Below are positions 25,413 to 35,267 of a stretch of DNA of 64,000 bases, piece by piece; positions within the stretch are counted from its first letter, which is position 1, and the number at the start of each line of letters is the position of its first letter. Under the pieces are notes generated by a model. It was not told the DNA's origin and searched no databases. It saw nothing but the letters and a program-made list of their open reading frames with translations. The DNA comes from an uncultured Bacteroidota bacterium (GTDB taxonomy: Bacteria > Bacteroidota > Bacteroidia > Chitinophagales > Chitinophagaceae): contig CALEZD010000079.1 in the NCBI GenBank assembly GCA_937928385.1, forward strand, positions 38,783 to 102,782, in the 5' to 3' direction. The translations under genes and the position numbers were made by a program.

Positions 25413-28400
25413 ATGAACAGACAATTACGATACGCAAAATCAACTATACTGCGCCATATCCTTTTTATTATTGGTTTCGTGCTGATATTGCCCTACAGTA
25501 GTAAGGCTACACATATTTACGGTGCTGATTTATTTTATACGCACATTTCAGGCAATACTTACAGGGTTACACTCAATGTATATGGCGACTGCGCAGGCAG
25601 TGCTTTTCCTGCGCTATCAAGTGCGACTGCCCAGGTAATTGTATTCAATGGCAGCACTACATATACTACTCTTACCCTTACAGGGCAGAGCCCCACAAAT
25701 GGTGTTGAAGTAACTCCCGTATGCCCATCGCAAATTAATAATACCAAATGTTCTTCTTTGACAAATCCCTGGCCTGGGGTTAAGAAATTTGTTTATGCTG
25801 CTAATGTGACATTGAATACAACCTCTACCAACTGGCGATTCCGGTTCACAGGCAATATGGGGAGCTCTACGTCTGCAGGCAGAAGTACAAGTATCACTAA
25901 CATAAGCACTGGTACATCAGGCACTGTCATGCAGTTGGAAGCGACGTTGAATAATACAAATGGCCCAAACTCTTCGCCCACGTATACCACTATTCCCACT
26001 CCTTTTTTCTGTATTAATAAGGCAGGTAGTTATAATCCGGGTACAGTGGATATTAATAGTGACAGCCTTACCTATGCATTGGTACCCGGTCTGATAGGTG
26101 GCGGTACAGTTACCTATCTAACAGGTTATTCTGCTACAGCACCTCTTGCCGTCTCTACAGGTTCATTCAGTTTTAATACGCAAACAGGGCAGTTGAACTT
26201 CACGCCTAACCTGGTACAACAATCATTGGTAGTCAACCAGGTGAATGAATATAAAAACGGCGTGCTGGTAGGTACCAGTATGCGCGAGATGACCTTTGTG
26301 GTGCTGAATAACTGTAGTAACAATCCTCCCGGTGGTAAAATCACCAACAACAATACGGGCAAAGTAGATGTAAGCGGTACAGTGATTAATGTATGCCAGT
26401 CGGCCGGGCCGGTTACTTTCAATATCAACGCTACCGACCTGGATACTGATGTAATAAACGTGGTAGTATCAGGTCTGCCTGCCGGGGCTACGTTTAATAT
26501 CAGCAACAATAACACTATTGCACCCACAGGGGTATTCAGTTGGAATGTCAGCAGCATTACTCCCGGCTCATACAACTTCTTCATCACGTATACCGACGAG
26601 GGCTGCCCTCTGGCATCCAAACAGACGATAGCATATACGGTGAATGTACAACCCAAGCCTTCGGTAGCTATTGCTATTACCGCACCTGCTACCTGTACAA
26701 AAAAGGCAATATTCACCATGACACCATCTGTGTCACCCTCACCCTGGCGTTTGCAGGTATTGCAGGGCAGTACACAGGTACACAATTTTACAGGCGTAAC
26801 CGGGGCGCAGACAGATAGTTTATCGCCCGGCACATATACCATCAGGGTTACCAATGCAGATACCTGCTTTAAAGACACTACCCTGGTAATAGCGCCTCCC
26901 CCACCGGTAGGTATAGCGCTGACACTTACACCTCCCAAATGTCATAATGATACCAATGCTATAGTAGTTGTAAATGGCACAGGTGGATTATCGCCATACA
27001 AGTACGCAATTGGTTCAGGCGCATTTGGTACAGTTAATACGTTCAGCAGCCTGGGCAGTGGCCTGCAAACATTTAAAGTCAGGGATAGCAACGACTGCGT
27101 TAAGGATACGCTGATACTGATACCTAACCCGCAAAAAGTAGGAGCAGATGTAGTGCTGAACCAGCCTCCATGTAATTATTTCAATAGCGGGGTTATTACT
27201 ATTACCGGCAAAAACACAATAGCCCCTTACCAATACGCCTTCGGTGCAGGTGCGTATAGTGCGGTAAATGTATTCAGCGGACTCTTTTCAGGTAGTTATT
27301 CTATTAGTGTAAAGGATAGTAATAATTGTGTATTGGATACATTGGTTGTCCTTCCTGACTCAGTAAAGGTTAATGCAACTGCGATACTGACTAATATTTT
27401 ATGTAACAGCGATAGTACGGGCGCTATTACGCTCAATGCATCGGGCGCCACGCCACCGTACCGCTATCAGCTGGTAGGTTCGGGCCCGCTATCACCGGTT
27501 AATACGTTTACCGGCCTTCCAGCAACCACGCATAATTTTCATATCGAGGACACCAATAAATGTTACTTAGATACAGCAATAGTCCTCACACAGCCTACAA
27601 AAATAAACGGTAATATCTCAGTAAGCAATGCACTATGTTTCGGGGATAGTACCGGTAGTATTACAGTACTGGGCAATGGAGGTGTAGCGCCTTATACTTA
27701 TGCATTGAATACCGGTTCGTATGGAACTATTACTACATTTTCCACGTTATCTTCGGGCTCTTACAACATACATATTAAAGACCAGAACAACTGTGTCAGG
27801 GATACAATGATTACCGTCGCTCAACCTACAGAACTGAAATTTGATTCCGTGCTGGTAACGAACCTTAAGTGTTATTCCGTACCCGGCGGAGAAGTAATTC
27901 TGTATGGTTCAGGTGGCATTAGTCCTTATACCTATGCTATAAATACCAGTGCATTCACCCCTGCGCAGGTTTATAACGGATTGTCTGCAACTACATACAA
28001 TTTTTATATAAGAGACAGCAATAATTGTGTACAGGATACGGCTATTGCCCTGGCGCAGCCACCGCGTATAGTGCCGGGCGCAGCCATCAAACAATCGTCC
28101 TGCGCACCATTAAACGATGGCCGTATTACCATGAGTGCTACAGGCGGCACACCGGGCTACAGGTACGCACTGGGTTTTGGGCCATATTCATCTAATCCCG
28201 TTTTCTCGCCACTGGCAGCGGGTAGTTACCAGTTGCATGTGCGCGATAGCAACAACTGTATTATAGACACCAACCTTGTTGTGGCAGATTCTCTTACAGT
28301 AAAGGCTAATATATCCGTTAACGATGCTCTGTGTTACGATAGCAACACCGGTATTATCATTACCCTGGGTAATGGGGGAGTGCCGCCATACAGGTATGCG

Positions 28401-29972
28401 CTCAATACAGGCAATTACAGCTCATTAGGCAGTTTCGGCGGGCTGAAGGCTAATACATATACAATACATGTACAAGACACTTTAGGCTGTAAAACAGATA
28501 CTAATGTTACAATCAATCAACCTCCACGTTTAGTGCCGGTTGTTGCCGCTACAGAACCCTCGTGCAACGGGTACAACAATGGTATGTTTGTGATTGGTGC
28601 TACAGGCGGCACCCCAGCATACGTTTACGCTATTAATAACGGCCCTTTTGCATCAGGTACCAACTTCGCAGCAATGAAAGCCGGTACGCATATAGTGAGT
28701 GTAATGGATATTAATGGTTGCAGGCAGGACACTACAATTGTTTTGGGTGAACCACCCGGTATGAGTTTCAGGTTACAGCTTACTCAACTGAAATGTTACA
28801 GCGATTCTTCGGGCAGCATATTTATTGACGGAACGGGGGGCACCCCTCCCTTTAGCTATGCTTACGACCAGCAACCGTTTGTGGCTACACCAACATTAGT
28901 GAATGTAAGTGCCGGGCCACATATAGTAAAAATGAGAGATGGTAATGGTTGTATTAAAGATAGTACAGTAGTACTCACCGAGCCGGCGCCTTTGTTTATT
29001 GTAAGCCCGGTGATAACCAACCCCACTTGCGAAGGCTTTGCCGATGGCGGGGCTAAAGTATATGGTAACGGTGGCGTGCAGCCTTATTTCTTCTCGGTTA
29101 ACGGGGGAGGTTTTACCTCGTCCAATAGCTTTACCGGGCTGAAAGAAGGCCCCAATGTGATAACGATTAAAGATGCCAAAAACTGTATGTATGATACAAC
29201 CTTACAACTCATAGGTTATCCGCATATTATCTATGATGATGTTTTCCCTGACCCCGTTAGCTGTTTTGGCGGCAGCGATGGAAAAATTATGCTGCAGGTA
29301 TCCGGCGGAATACAACCCCTGGCATATAAAATAAACCCCGGAGCATTTCGTAATACATCCATATTTGATAGCCTTGTAGCCGGGCAATATGTGATAACTG
29401 TGGCAGACAGCGCCGGATGCATGAAGGATTCAACAGTTGTGCTGGAATCTCCTGAAAAGATAAAAATTGAAATGAAAGTAACCCCCAACGACTGCGAAGG
29501 GATAGACAATAGCGGCAGGATAGAAGCCTATGTAAGCGGTGGCACCCCCGGTTACCGGTATATATGGAACACTACACCTGAAAAATACAGTTACGGTATA
29601 GAAGGGATGCCCAATGGCAGCTACAGGGTAAAAGTAACTGATGCAAATGATTGTATGGACACAGCCATAGCTGCAATAGAGTATAATAATTGTTGTATTG
29701 TATTCATACCTGATGCGTTTACCCCCAATAATGACGGCCTTAACGACCTGGCCCGTATTCGTTACAAAGGTGTTTTTACATTAAAAATATTTGCCATTTA
29801 CAATCGTTTTGGTGAGCGGGTATTTGATACTAAAAATATTGACGAGGGCTGGAATGGCAGCTACAAAGGGCGTTTGCAGGATTTGGGAACCTACAGTTAT
29901 TATGTACAAGGTATATGCGGAGATAATGGAGAAGAGGTGATGTACAAAGGTACAATTACCTTAATACGGTAA
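25413..29972 (+). CDS. Giant SprB-repeat cell-surface protein with type B T9SS sorting domain
   Basis: A 1519-aa protein. Signal segment about residues 10-30 (ILRHILFIIGFVLIL), N-terminal module HIYGADLFYTHISGNTYRVT shared with gliding-associated proteins, then about 12-13 SprB-like repeats of 70-77 residues between roughly 450 and 1430. Each repeat has a C...D.G...G..G..PY.YA.....F...F..L..G.Y...V.D.N.C..D pattern. The C-terminus (FTPNNDGLNDLARIRY... then YNRFGERVFD) is the type B sorting domain recognised by the type IX secretion system. SprB in Flavobacterium is a mobile gliding adhesin. Here the gene stands alone. Confidence 0.92.
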   Translation: MNRQLRYAKSTILRHILFIIGFVLILPYSSKATHIYGADLFYTHISGNTYRVTLNVYGDCAGSAFPALSSATAQVIVFNGSTTYTTLTLTGQSPTNGVEVTPVCPSQINNTKCSSLTNPWPGVKKFVYAANVTLNTTSTNWRFRFTGNMGSSTSAGRSTSITNISTGTSGTVMQLEATLNNTNGPNSSPTYTTIPTPFFCINKAGSYNPGTVDINSDSLTYALVPGLIGGGTVTYLTGYSATAPLAVSTGSFSFNTQTGQLNFTPNLVQQSLVVNQVNEYKNGVLVGTSMREMTFVVLNNCSNNPPGGKITNNNTGKVDVSGTVINVCQSAGPVTFNINATDLDTDVINVVVSGLPAGATFNISNNNTIAPTGVFSWNVSSITPGSYNFFITYTDEGCPLASKQTIAYTVNVQPKPSVAIAITAPATCTKKAIFTMTPSVSPSPWRLQVLQGSTQVHNFTGVTGAQTDSLSPGTYTIRVTNADTCFKDTTLVIAPPPPVGIALTLTPPKCHNDTNAIVVVNGTGGLSPYKYAIGSGAFGTVNTFSSLGSGLQTFKVRDSNDCVKDTLILIPNPQKVGADVVLNQPPCNYFNSGVITITGKNTIAPYQYAFGAGAYSAVNVFSGLFSGSYSISVKDSNNCVLDTLVVLPDSVKVNATAILTNILCNSDSTGAITLNASGATPPYRYQLVGSGPLSPVNTFTGLPATTHNFHIEDTNKCYLDTAIVLTQPTKINGNISVSNALCFGDSTGSITVLGNGGVAPYTYALNTGSYGTITTFSTLSSGSYNIHIKDQNNCVRDTMITVAQPTELKFDSVLVTNLKCYSVPGGEVILYGSGGISPYTYAINTSAFTPAQVYNGLSATTYNFYIRDSNNCVQDTAIALAQPPRIVPGAAIKQSSCAPLNDGRITMSATGGTPGYRYALGFGPYSSNPVFSPLAAGSYQLHVRDSNNCIIDTNLVVADSLTVKANISVNDALCYDSNTGIIITLGNGGVPPYRYALNTGNYSSLGSFGGLKANTYTIHVQDTLGCKTDTNVTINQPPRLVPVVAATEPSCNGYNNGMFVIGATGGTPAYVYAINNGPFASGTNFAAMKAGTHIVSVMDINGCRQDTTIVLGEPPGMSFRLQLTQLKCYSDSSGSIFIDGTGGTPPFSYAYDQQPFVATPTLVNVSAGPHIVKMRDGNGCIKDSTVVLTEPAPLFIVSPVITNPTCEGFADGGAKVYGNGGVQPYFFSVNGGGFTSSNSFTGLKEGPNVITIKDAKNCMYDTTLQLIGYPHIIYDDVFPDPVSCFGGSDGKIMLQVSGGIQPLAYKINPGAFRNTSIFDSLVAGQYVITVADSAGCMKDSTVVLESPEKIKIEMKVTPNDCEGIDNSGRIEAYVSGGTPGYRYIWNTTPEKYSYGIEGMPNGSYRVKVTDANDCMDTAIAAIEYNNCCIVFIPDAFTPNNDGLNDLARIRYKGVFTLKIFAIYNRFGERVFDTKNIDEGWNGSYKGRLQDLGTYSYYVQGICGDNGEEVMYKGTITLIR

Positions 29973-30011
29973 AGATTTTTTGCATAAAGCAGCATATTGG
30001 GTGAAAACCAT

Positions 30012-30019
30012 TATTTTTG
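30012..30019 (+). promoter_or_regulatory. -7 element TATTTTTG before the DUF5606 gene
   Basis: An exact TAnnTTTG match 19 nt before the ATG at 30039. No TTG at the proper upstream distance is evident. Confidence 0.5.
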
Positions 30020-30038
30020 TTGCCCTTTCAAACATAGT

Positions 30039-30668
30039 ATGGATTATAAAGAAATTGTATCGGTTACGGGTATCGGTGGTTTGTACCAATTGTTGACATC
30101 TAAAAGTGATGGAGCTATTGTCCGGAACATTTCGGATAAAACCACGAAGTTTATCTCAGCCCGGCTGCATAACGTGACTCCGTTGGAAAGTATCGAGGTA
30201 TATACTACCGGCGATAACGTGCGCCTGCATGAGGTGTTTCAGAAAATGAAGGATGCTGAGGGTTCAACTCCTGTACCTGCTGATGCCAAAAAAGCTGATA
30301 ACGACACCGTAAAATCATATTTCGGAAAAGTATTCCCCAATTTTGACGAAGACAGGGTATATGTAAGCGACATGAAAAAGATGCTGAAATGGTATCTTAT
30401 GTTGAAAGAGAACGACCTGCTGAATTTTGACAGCATGGTGGAGGAAGAAGTTGCTGAAGAACAACCTATACAGGAAGAAGCTGTAGCAGAAGAAAAACCT
30501 GCTGCAAAGAAAAAAGCTGCCAAAAAGAAAACAGAACAGGCCGCAGAAGAGGGTACAGAAGAGAAGCCTGCTGCAAAAAAGGCGGCTAAGAAGAAAGCCG
30601 TTGCCAAGGAAGATGGTGAGGCTAAGCCTGCCCCTAAAAAAGCGGCTAAGAAGAAAACAGAAGAATAA
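30039..30668 (+). CDS. DUF5606 protein with a Lys/Ala-rich histone H1-like tail
   Basis: About 209 aa from ATG 30039 (MDYKEIVSVTGIGGLYQLL). Residues 1-130 match the Bacteroidota DUF5606 family (KEI.S..G..GLY, then SIEVYTTGD.V.L.EVF). The remaining 80 residues are low-complexity: an acidic linker and then repeats of AAKKKAAKK and KPAAKKAAKKK, like the eukaryotic-type histone H1 tails seen in some bacteria. The tail suggests nucleic-acid binding; the DUF function is unknown. A strong terminator follows 23 nt after the stop. Confidence 0.85.
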   Translation: MDYKEIVSVTGIGGLYQLLTSKSDGAIVRNISDKTTKFISARLHNVTPLESIEVYTTGDNVRLHEVFQKMKDAEGSTPVPADAKKADNDTVKSYFGKVFPNFDEDRVYVSDMKKMLKWYLMLKENDLLNFDSMVEEEVAEEQPIQEEAVAEEKPAAKKKAAKKKTEQAAEEGTEEKPAAKKAAKKKAVAKEDGEAKPAPKKAAKKKTEE

Positions 30669-30691
30669 TACATCAAAAAAGACATATTGTT

Positions 30692-30716
30692 GAAACGGGT
30701 TGCCCTGCAACCCGTT
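30692..30716 (+). terminator. Intrinsic terminator after the DUF5606 gene
   Basis: AAACGGGTTGC and GCAACCCGTTT make an 11-bp perfect stem with a 3-nt loop, followed by TCTATTATAC. It separates the DUF5606 gene from the pseudouridine synthase gene that follows. Confidence 0.8.
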
Positions 30717-30762
30717 TTCTATTATACTGAACATTGTACCTTTACAACAGATAATTTACAAA

Positions 30763-32166
30763 ATGAGCAAAGAGCGTCATACGGGCAACAGGGAAGAAGG
30801 GCATAAAAGGGAAAATGTGAAAAAGCCTGCAGCCGGGCAGAGAAAGCGTTTTGTACGCACTAAAGATGACGGCGCTGCAAGGCCTGCGGGCAGCGACAGA
30901 AGGGACAAGCCTGCACGTCCGTACAACAAACGACAGGATTCGGGTACTGCTGAAAACGATAGCCCAAAGCGCCCCTACGGCACAAGGGAGGACAACAAGG
31001 ATACCGGCAGGCCTCCCAAACGTAGTTATGGCACCAAGCCCGACTACGGCAATAAGGCCGCCAGGCCCAAGCGGAATACAAGAGAAGACTCACCGCGGGA
31101 TAACGAAAGGCCAAAAAGAGATTATAATACAAAGCAGGACTCCCGGCGGGAAAGCGAAAGGCCAAAAAGAGATTATGATAAAAGGCAAGATTCTCGCCCG
31201 GATAGTGACAGGCCAAAGCGTTATGTTAAACCGGAAAGGGATGAACGCTCAAAACGTACAAAAGGTGGCAGGCCCGATCAATTTTTCGCAAAGCCGGACA
31301 GAAAACAAGAACGCCCTGAAAAATACACCGATGAAAAACCTGCCCGCAGATTCAAAGACAACGACCGCCCGAAACATACTTTCGATAAGCATACAGCGAA
31401 AGCTGATAAAAAACCGGTTAAAAAAGAAACTGTAAGGGAGGAGAACGAGCCGGGCGCAGCAATGCCGCTGAACAAATATGTTGCCCATTGCGGCATAAGC
31501 AGCCGCAGAGAGGCTGTAGACCTGATAAAAGAAGGCAAAATAACTGTAAACGGCGAAGTAATGCTGCAACCGGGTTATAAGGTAGAGCCGACAGACAAAA
31601 TAGAATATGGTGGGAAAGTCATCAGTTCTAAAAAAAACCTGGTGTACATACTGCTGAATAAACCTAAAAATTACATTACAACTACGGAAGACCCGCAGGA
31701 GCGGAAAACTGTAATGGAGCTGATAGCTGATGCAGGCGACGAAAGGGTTTACCCGGTAGGGCGACTGGACAGGAATACCACCGGATTACTCTTACTGACC
31801 AATGACGGTGAACTTGCACAGAAACTGTCGCATCCGAAATACAACATCAAAAAACTATACCAGATCACACTGGATAAGCCGCTTACCAAACTTCACTTTG
31901 AAAAGATAATGGAAGGCCTTACGCTGGAAGATGGCGAAGTAAAGGTAGATGCAATGGCTTATGTAGATAAGAAAAACGAAATAGGCATAGAGATACACAG
32001 CGGCCGCAACCGTATCGTCCGCAGGATATTTGAGCACCTGGGCTACCAGGTTGATAAGCTGGACCGTGTGATGTATGCAGGCCTTACGAAAAAGAATATC
32101 CCGCGGGGCAAATGGCGTTTCCTGAACGAGCAGGAGGTGATAAACCTGAAATACTTTAAGCAATAA
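30763..32166 (+). CDS. rRNA pseudouridine synthase (RsuA/RluB family) with long basic N-terminal tail
   Basis: About 467 aa from ATG 30763 (MSKERHTGNREEGHK); an earlier in-frame start would lie inside the terminator stem. Residues 1-225 are disordered, rich in Arg, Lys, Asp and Pro, with near-repeats such as RPKRDYNTKQDS and RPKRDYDKRQDS. Then comes an S4 domain (PLNKYVAHCGISSRREAVDL) and the synthase domain with catalytic Asp in VGRLDRNTTGLLLLTNDGEL (about residue 332). It makes pseudouridine in ribosomal RNA. The extension is typical of Bacteroidota homologues. It is followed at 2 nt by the amidohydrolase gene. Confidence 0.92.
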   Translation: MSKERHTGNREEGHKRENVKKPAAGQRKRFVRTKDDGAARPAGSDRRDKPARPYNKRQDSGTAENDSPKRPYGTREDNKDTGRPPKRSYGTKPDYGNKAARPKRNTREDSPRDNERPKRDYNTKQDSRRESERPKRDYDKRQDSRPDSDRPKRYVKPERDERSKRTKGGRPDQFFAKPDRKQERPEKYTDEKPARRFKDNDRPKHTFDKHTAKADKKPVKKETVREENEPGAAMPLNKYVAHCGISSRREAVDLIKEGKITVNGEVMLQPGYKVEPTDKIEYGGKVISSKKNLVYILLNKPKNYITTTEDPQERKTVMELIADAGDERVYPVGRLDRNTTGLLLLTNDGELAQKLSHPKYNIKKLYQITLDKPLTKLHFEKIMEGLTLEDGEVKVDAMAYVDKKNEIGIEIHSGRNRIVRRIFEHLGYQVDKLDRVMYAGLTKKNIPRGKWRFLNEQEVINLKYFKQ

Positions 32167-32168
32167 AT

Positions 32169-33323
32169 ATGCTGATTACTGCCACCCGCATACATAATGG
32201 AAAACAATGGATGCCCGATGGCACGGTAATAGAGGTGGCAGAGGACGGAACTATTACCGGCATAAATGATATGGTGACTGATGTGCATGTACAACATTAC
32301 GATGGCATAATATGTCCCGGATTTGTCAACGTTCATTGCCATCTTGAATTGTCGCATCTGAAAGGAGCGATTCCTGAACATACCGGCCTTGTACCTTTCC
32401 TCAAACAAGTGGCCATTACCCGAAACAACTATACACAGGAGCAAAAAATATCCTCCAGGCACAAGGCTTTCGGCGATATGGTAGCTAATGGTGTTATTGC
32501 GGTAGGTGATATTGCAAATACAAGCGATACACTCGACCTGAGGGCACAGGACAAAATACATGTTCACAGTTTTATTGAAGCGATAGGGTTTTCAGAATCT
32601 CCCCGCCCAATGTTCGATGCGGCAACATCAGTTTACGAAACATTGGGCAGGCAGGCTCGCTCAGGCAAAACATTACAGCAGTCAATTGTACCTCATGCAC
32701 CTTACTCAGTGTCAAAACAGTTGTTTGCGCTGATTGATAAATTTGATGAAAAATCCTTACTGTCCATCCACAACCAGGAAAGCAGGGCAGAGGATGAATA
32801 CTATATTTCGAAAACTGGTGCTGTAGGCGAGCTGCTGCGTGCTGTGGGTATAGACGATGTTTTTTTTGCACCATCGGGCAGCTCATCCCTGCAAACATAT
32901 TCGCAATGGATTGCTCCAACACATCCCTTGATATTAGTACACAATACTTATACATCTCGTGCTGATGTACAGGCAGTACAATCTGTATATAAAAATCTTT
33001 ATTGGTGCCTGTGCCCCAATGCTAACCTCTATATTGAAAATACCTTGCCTGATATTAAGATGATGGTAGAGGAGTGTAACAATATATGCATTGGTACAGA
33101 CAGCCTTGCCTCAAATCATCAACTATCCATACTCGCAGAGCTGCGCAGTATAAAGCAGCATTACCCGGCCATTGATTGGGAAGATTTATTGCGCTGGGGT
33201 ACATATAACGGAGCCTGCGCCCTTCAAATGGATAATGTAATCGGCATTATTGAGCCGGGCAAAAGCCCGGGCCTCCTGCTGATAAACCCTGCCAGCGATG
33301 ACCATGTGGCTATTTTAGCATAA
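32169..33323 (+). CDS. Amidohydrolase, possibly aminodeoxyfutalosine deaminase-like
   Basis: A 384-aa metal-dependent hydrolase. HCHLELSHLKG (about residue 57) is the first metal-binding motif; later VPHAPYSV, the conserved SIHNQES, LVHNTY and GTDSLASN supply the remaining ligands. The family deaminates nucleoside-like or guanine-like substrates; in bacteria with the futalosine menaquinone route such proteins can act on aminodeoxyfutalosine. No other menaquinone gene is near, so the substrate is inferred only. It lies 2 nt after the pseudouridine synthase gene. Confidence 0.8.
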   Translation: MLITATRIHNGKQWMPDGTVIEVAEDGTITGINDMVTDVHVQHYDGIICPGFVNVHCHLELSHLKGAIPEHTGLVPFLKQVAITRNNYTQEQKISSRHKAFGDMVANGVIAVGDIANTSDTLDLRAQDKIHVHSFIEAIGFSESPRPMFDAATSVYETLGRQARSGKTLQQSIVPHAPYSVSKQLFALIDKFDEKSLLSIHNQESRAEDEYYISKTGAVGELLRAVGIDDVFFAPSGSSSLQTYSQWIAPTHPLILVHNTYTSRADVQAVQSVYKNLYWCLCPNANLYIENTLPDIKMMVEECNNICIGTDSLASNHQLSILAELRSIKQHYPAIDWEDLLRWGTYNGACALQMDNVIGIIEPGKSPGLLLINPASDDHVAILA

Positions 33324-33529
33324 CAATTTACCATTTTTTAAAATTTACTGCCTGCTCAGCACCAATACATGTATTTAACAATCAATCGATTGCGCCGGCA
33401 TGCCCATATAACACTGATTATAAGGCGGTTAAAAACACATTCGCTACTATTAAATATCAAATAGTCTTTTTAACTTTTCATTAAACCTCCGGGTTTCCGA
33501 TAAGTCTTTTAAAGATTAAATGAAGTACA

Positions 33530-35248
33530 ATGGGCAAAGTAAATCGTCGCGAGTTTTTTGAAGAACTCATTGCGACACAAGTCGAAACTGCGCCGGTAGT
33601 TACCGACGATATCATTTATAACAAGTACGCAAATAAAGAATTGCCCAGGGGTCTGAGTAAGACAACAGGTACCCTTACAAAATACACAGGGCAATGGACG
33701 GACAATGAAATAATCCACCTCCTCAGGAGAACGATGTTTGGTGTGAAATATGAAGATGTGCTGGCCTTAAGGGGAATGACAATGGAACAGGCGGTAGATG
33801 AACTGCTCTCTCCGCAAACCATACCATCTCCCCCGGTTAATAATTATAATACAGCCACATACAACGACCCAACCGGTGTGCCGTTGGATGATACATGGGT
33901 GAATGCACCTTATGGCGATAGCACGGTAAACAGCTACAGGCTGTTGTCTATGACTAACTGGTGGATAGGTAATATGGTGTATCAGCCGCAACGGAGGATA
34001 ACCGAGAAAATGGTATTCTTCTGGCACAATCATTTTGCTACAGAATACCCTGCAGTCGCATTCGCACACATGACATATCGCCACCACATGATATTAAGGA
34101 ACAATGTACTGGGCAATTTCAAAACTTTGGTTACACAGGTAACCAAAGACCCTGCTATGTTGCGTTACCTGAATGGCTACCTGAATACAAAAACAGCACC
34201 TGATGAAAACTATGCCAGGGAGTTGTTTGAATTGTTTACACTGGGCAAAAATTACAAGCCGATTTATAGCGAAGATGATATAAAAGCTGCAGCTAGAATA
34301 TTGACCGGCTGGCGCTACAACACAAGCACATGGACGAGTGTGTTCACTGCCAACCTGCACGATACGTCTAACAAAACATTCTCATCGTTTTTTGCCAATA
34401 CCACTATTACAGGTAAGACCGGTGCGGCCGGCGCGCAGGAGACTGATGAATTGATTGATATGATTTTTACCAAACAGGAGGTGGCTAAGTTTATCGTGCG
34501 TAAACTCTACCGCTTTTTTGTTTACTATGACATAGACACTACTACCGAGTTCAATATCATCATACCATTGGCACAGATGATGATGAATACTAACTGGCAA
34601 ATAAAGCCTGTGCTCGAAACCCTGCTGAAGAGTGAACATTTTTATGATATGCTCAGCATGGATTGTGTGATACGTACTCCCATTGACTATGTAGTGGGTA
34701 CATTCAGGACTTTTGATATACAATTACCGGGTGGATGGCGCTCCGACAATGAGTATAAGATATATAATTACCTGCGCTCTTATATGGGCCAGTTAGGTTG
34801 CGAACCAAATCTTCCGCCAAATGTGGCAGGTTGGCCGGCTTTCTACCAGGAGCCTGATTATTACCAGAAATGGATAAACTCCACCACTATGCCACGCCGT
34901 ATGCAGTTTATGGATATGATGCTGGGCTCAGGGTTTTCTGCCGGTACGGGTACTGCTATAAAGATAGACCCCATGCACCTGGCTAAAAAATTCTACAGCC
35001 CGGGAGACCCCAACCTGCTCATAGATTTCTTTTGTGACCTACTCTTAGGCATTGGTATTTCATCTACTATGAAAACCAATTTCAAAGTGGTTACACTGCT
35101 CAGCGGGCAGACACAGGATTACTATTGGACTAATGCATGGTCTGCGTATATAGCAAATCCTAATACCACCAATACGAATATTGTAAGAACCAGGCTGGTA
35201 AGCTTACTTACCGAACTGACACATTTGGCGGAACACAATTTATGTTGA
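33530..35248 (+). CDS. DUF1800 domain protein
   Basis: A 572-aa protein of the DUF1800 family: LLRRTMFGVKYEDVLALRGM near the start, MVFFWHNHFATE, ENYARELFELFTLG and PPNVAGWPAFYQEP are its hallmark blocks. These genes are almost always followed by a DUF1501 gene, as here (19-nt gap). The role of the pair is not established; both are predicted exported or surface-linked. A 206-nt gap before it shows no exact -7 element. Confidence 0.92.
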   Translation: MGKVNRREFFEELIATQVETAPVVTDDIIYNKYANKELPRGLSKTTGTLTKYTGQWTDNEIIHLLRRTMFGVKYEDVLALRGMTMEQAVDELLSPQTIPSPPVNNYNTATYNDPTGVPLDDTWVNAPYGDSTVNSYRLLSMTNWWIGNMVYQPQRRITEKMVFFWHNHFATEYPAVAFAHMTYRHHMILRNNVLGNFKTLVTQVTKDPAMLRYLNGYLNTKTAPDENYARELFELFTLGKNYKPIYSEDDIKAAARILTGWRYNTSTWTSVFTANLHDTSNKTFSSFFANTTITGKTGAAGAQETDELIDMIFTKQEVAKFIVRKLYRFFVYYDIDTTTEFNIIIPLAQMMMNTNWQIKPVLETLLKSEHFYDMLSMDCVIRTPIDYVVGTFRTFDIQLPGGWRSDNEYKIYNYLRSYMGQLGCEPNLPPNVAGWPAFYQEPDYYQKWINSTTMPRRMQFMDMMLGSGFSAGTGTAIKIDPMHLAKKFYSPGDPNLLIDFFCDLLLGIGISSTMKTNFKVVTLLSGQTQDYYWTNAWSAYIANPNTTNTNIVRTRLVSLLTELTHLAEHNLC

Positions 35249-35267
35249 TTTTTAAAAGCTGCAACAA

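Noticed and set aside
26126..26938. Open frame of 270 codons antisense to the SprB-repeat gene
   Set aside because: Its repetitive Val/Leu/Thr sequence is the shadow of the adhesin's repeats, not an independent gene.
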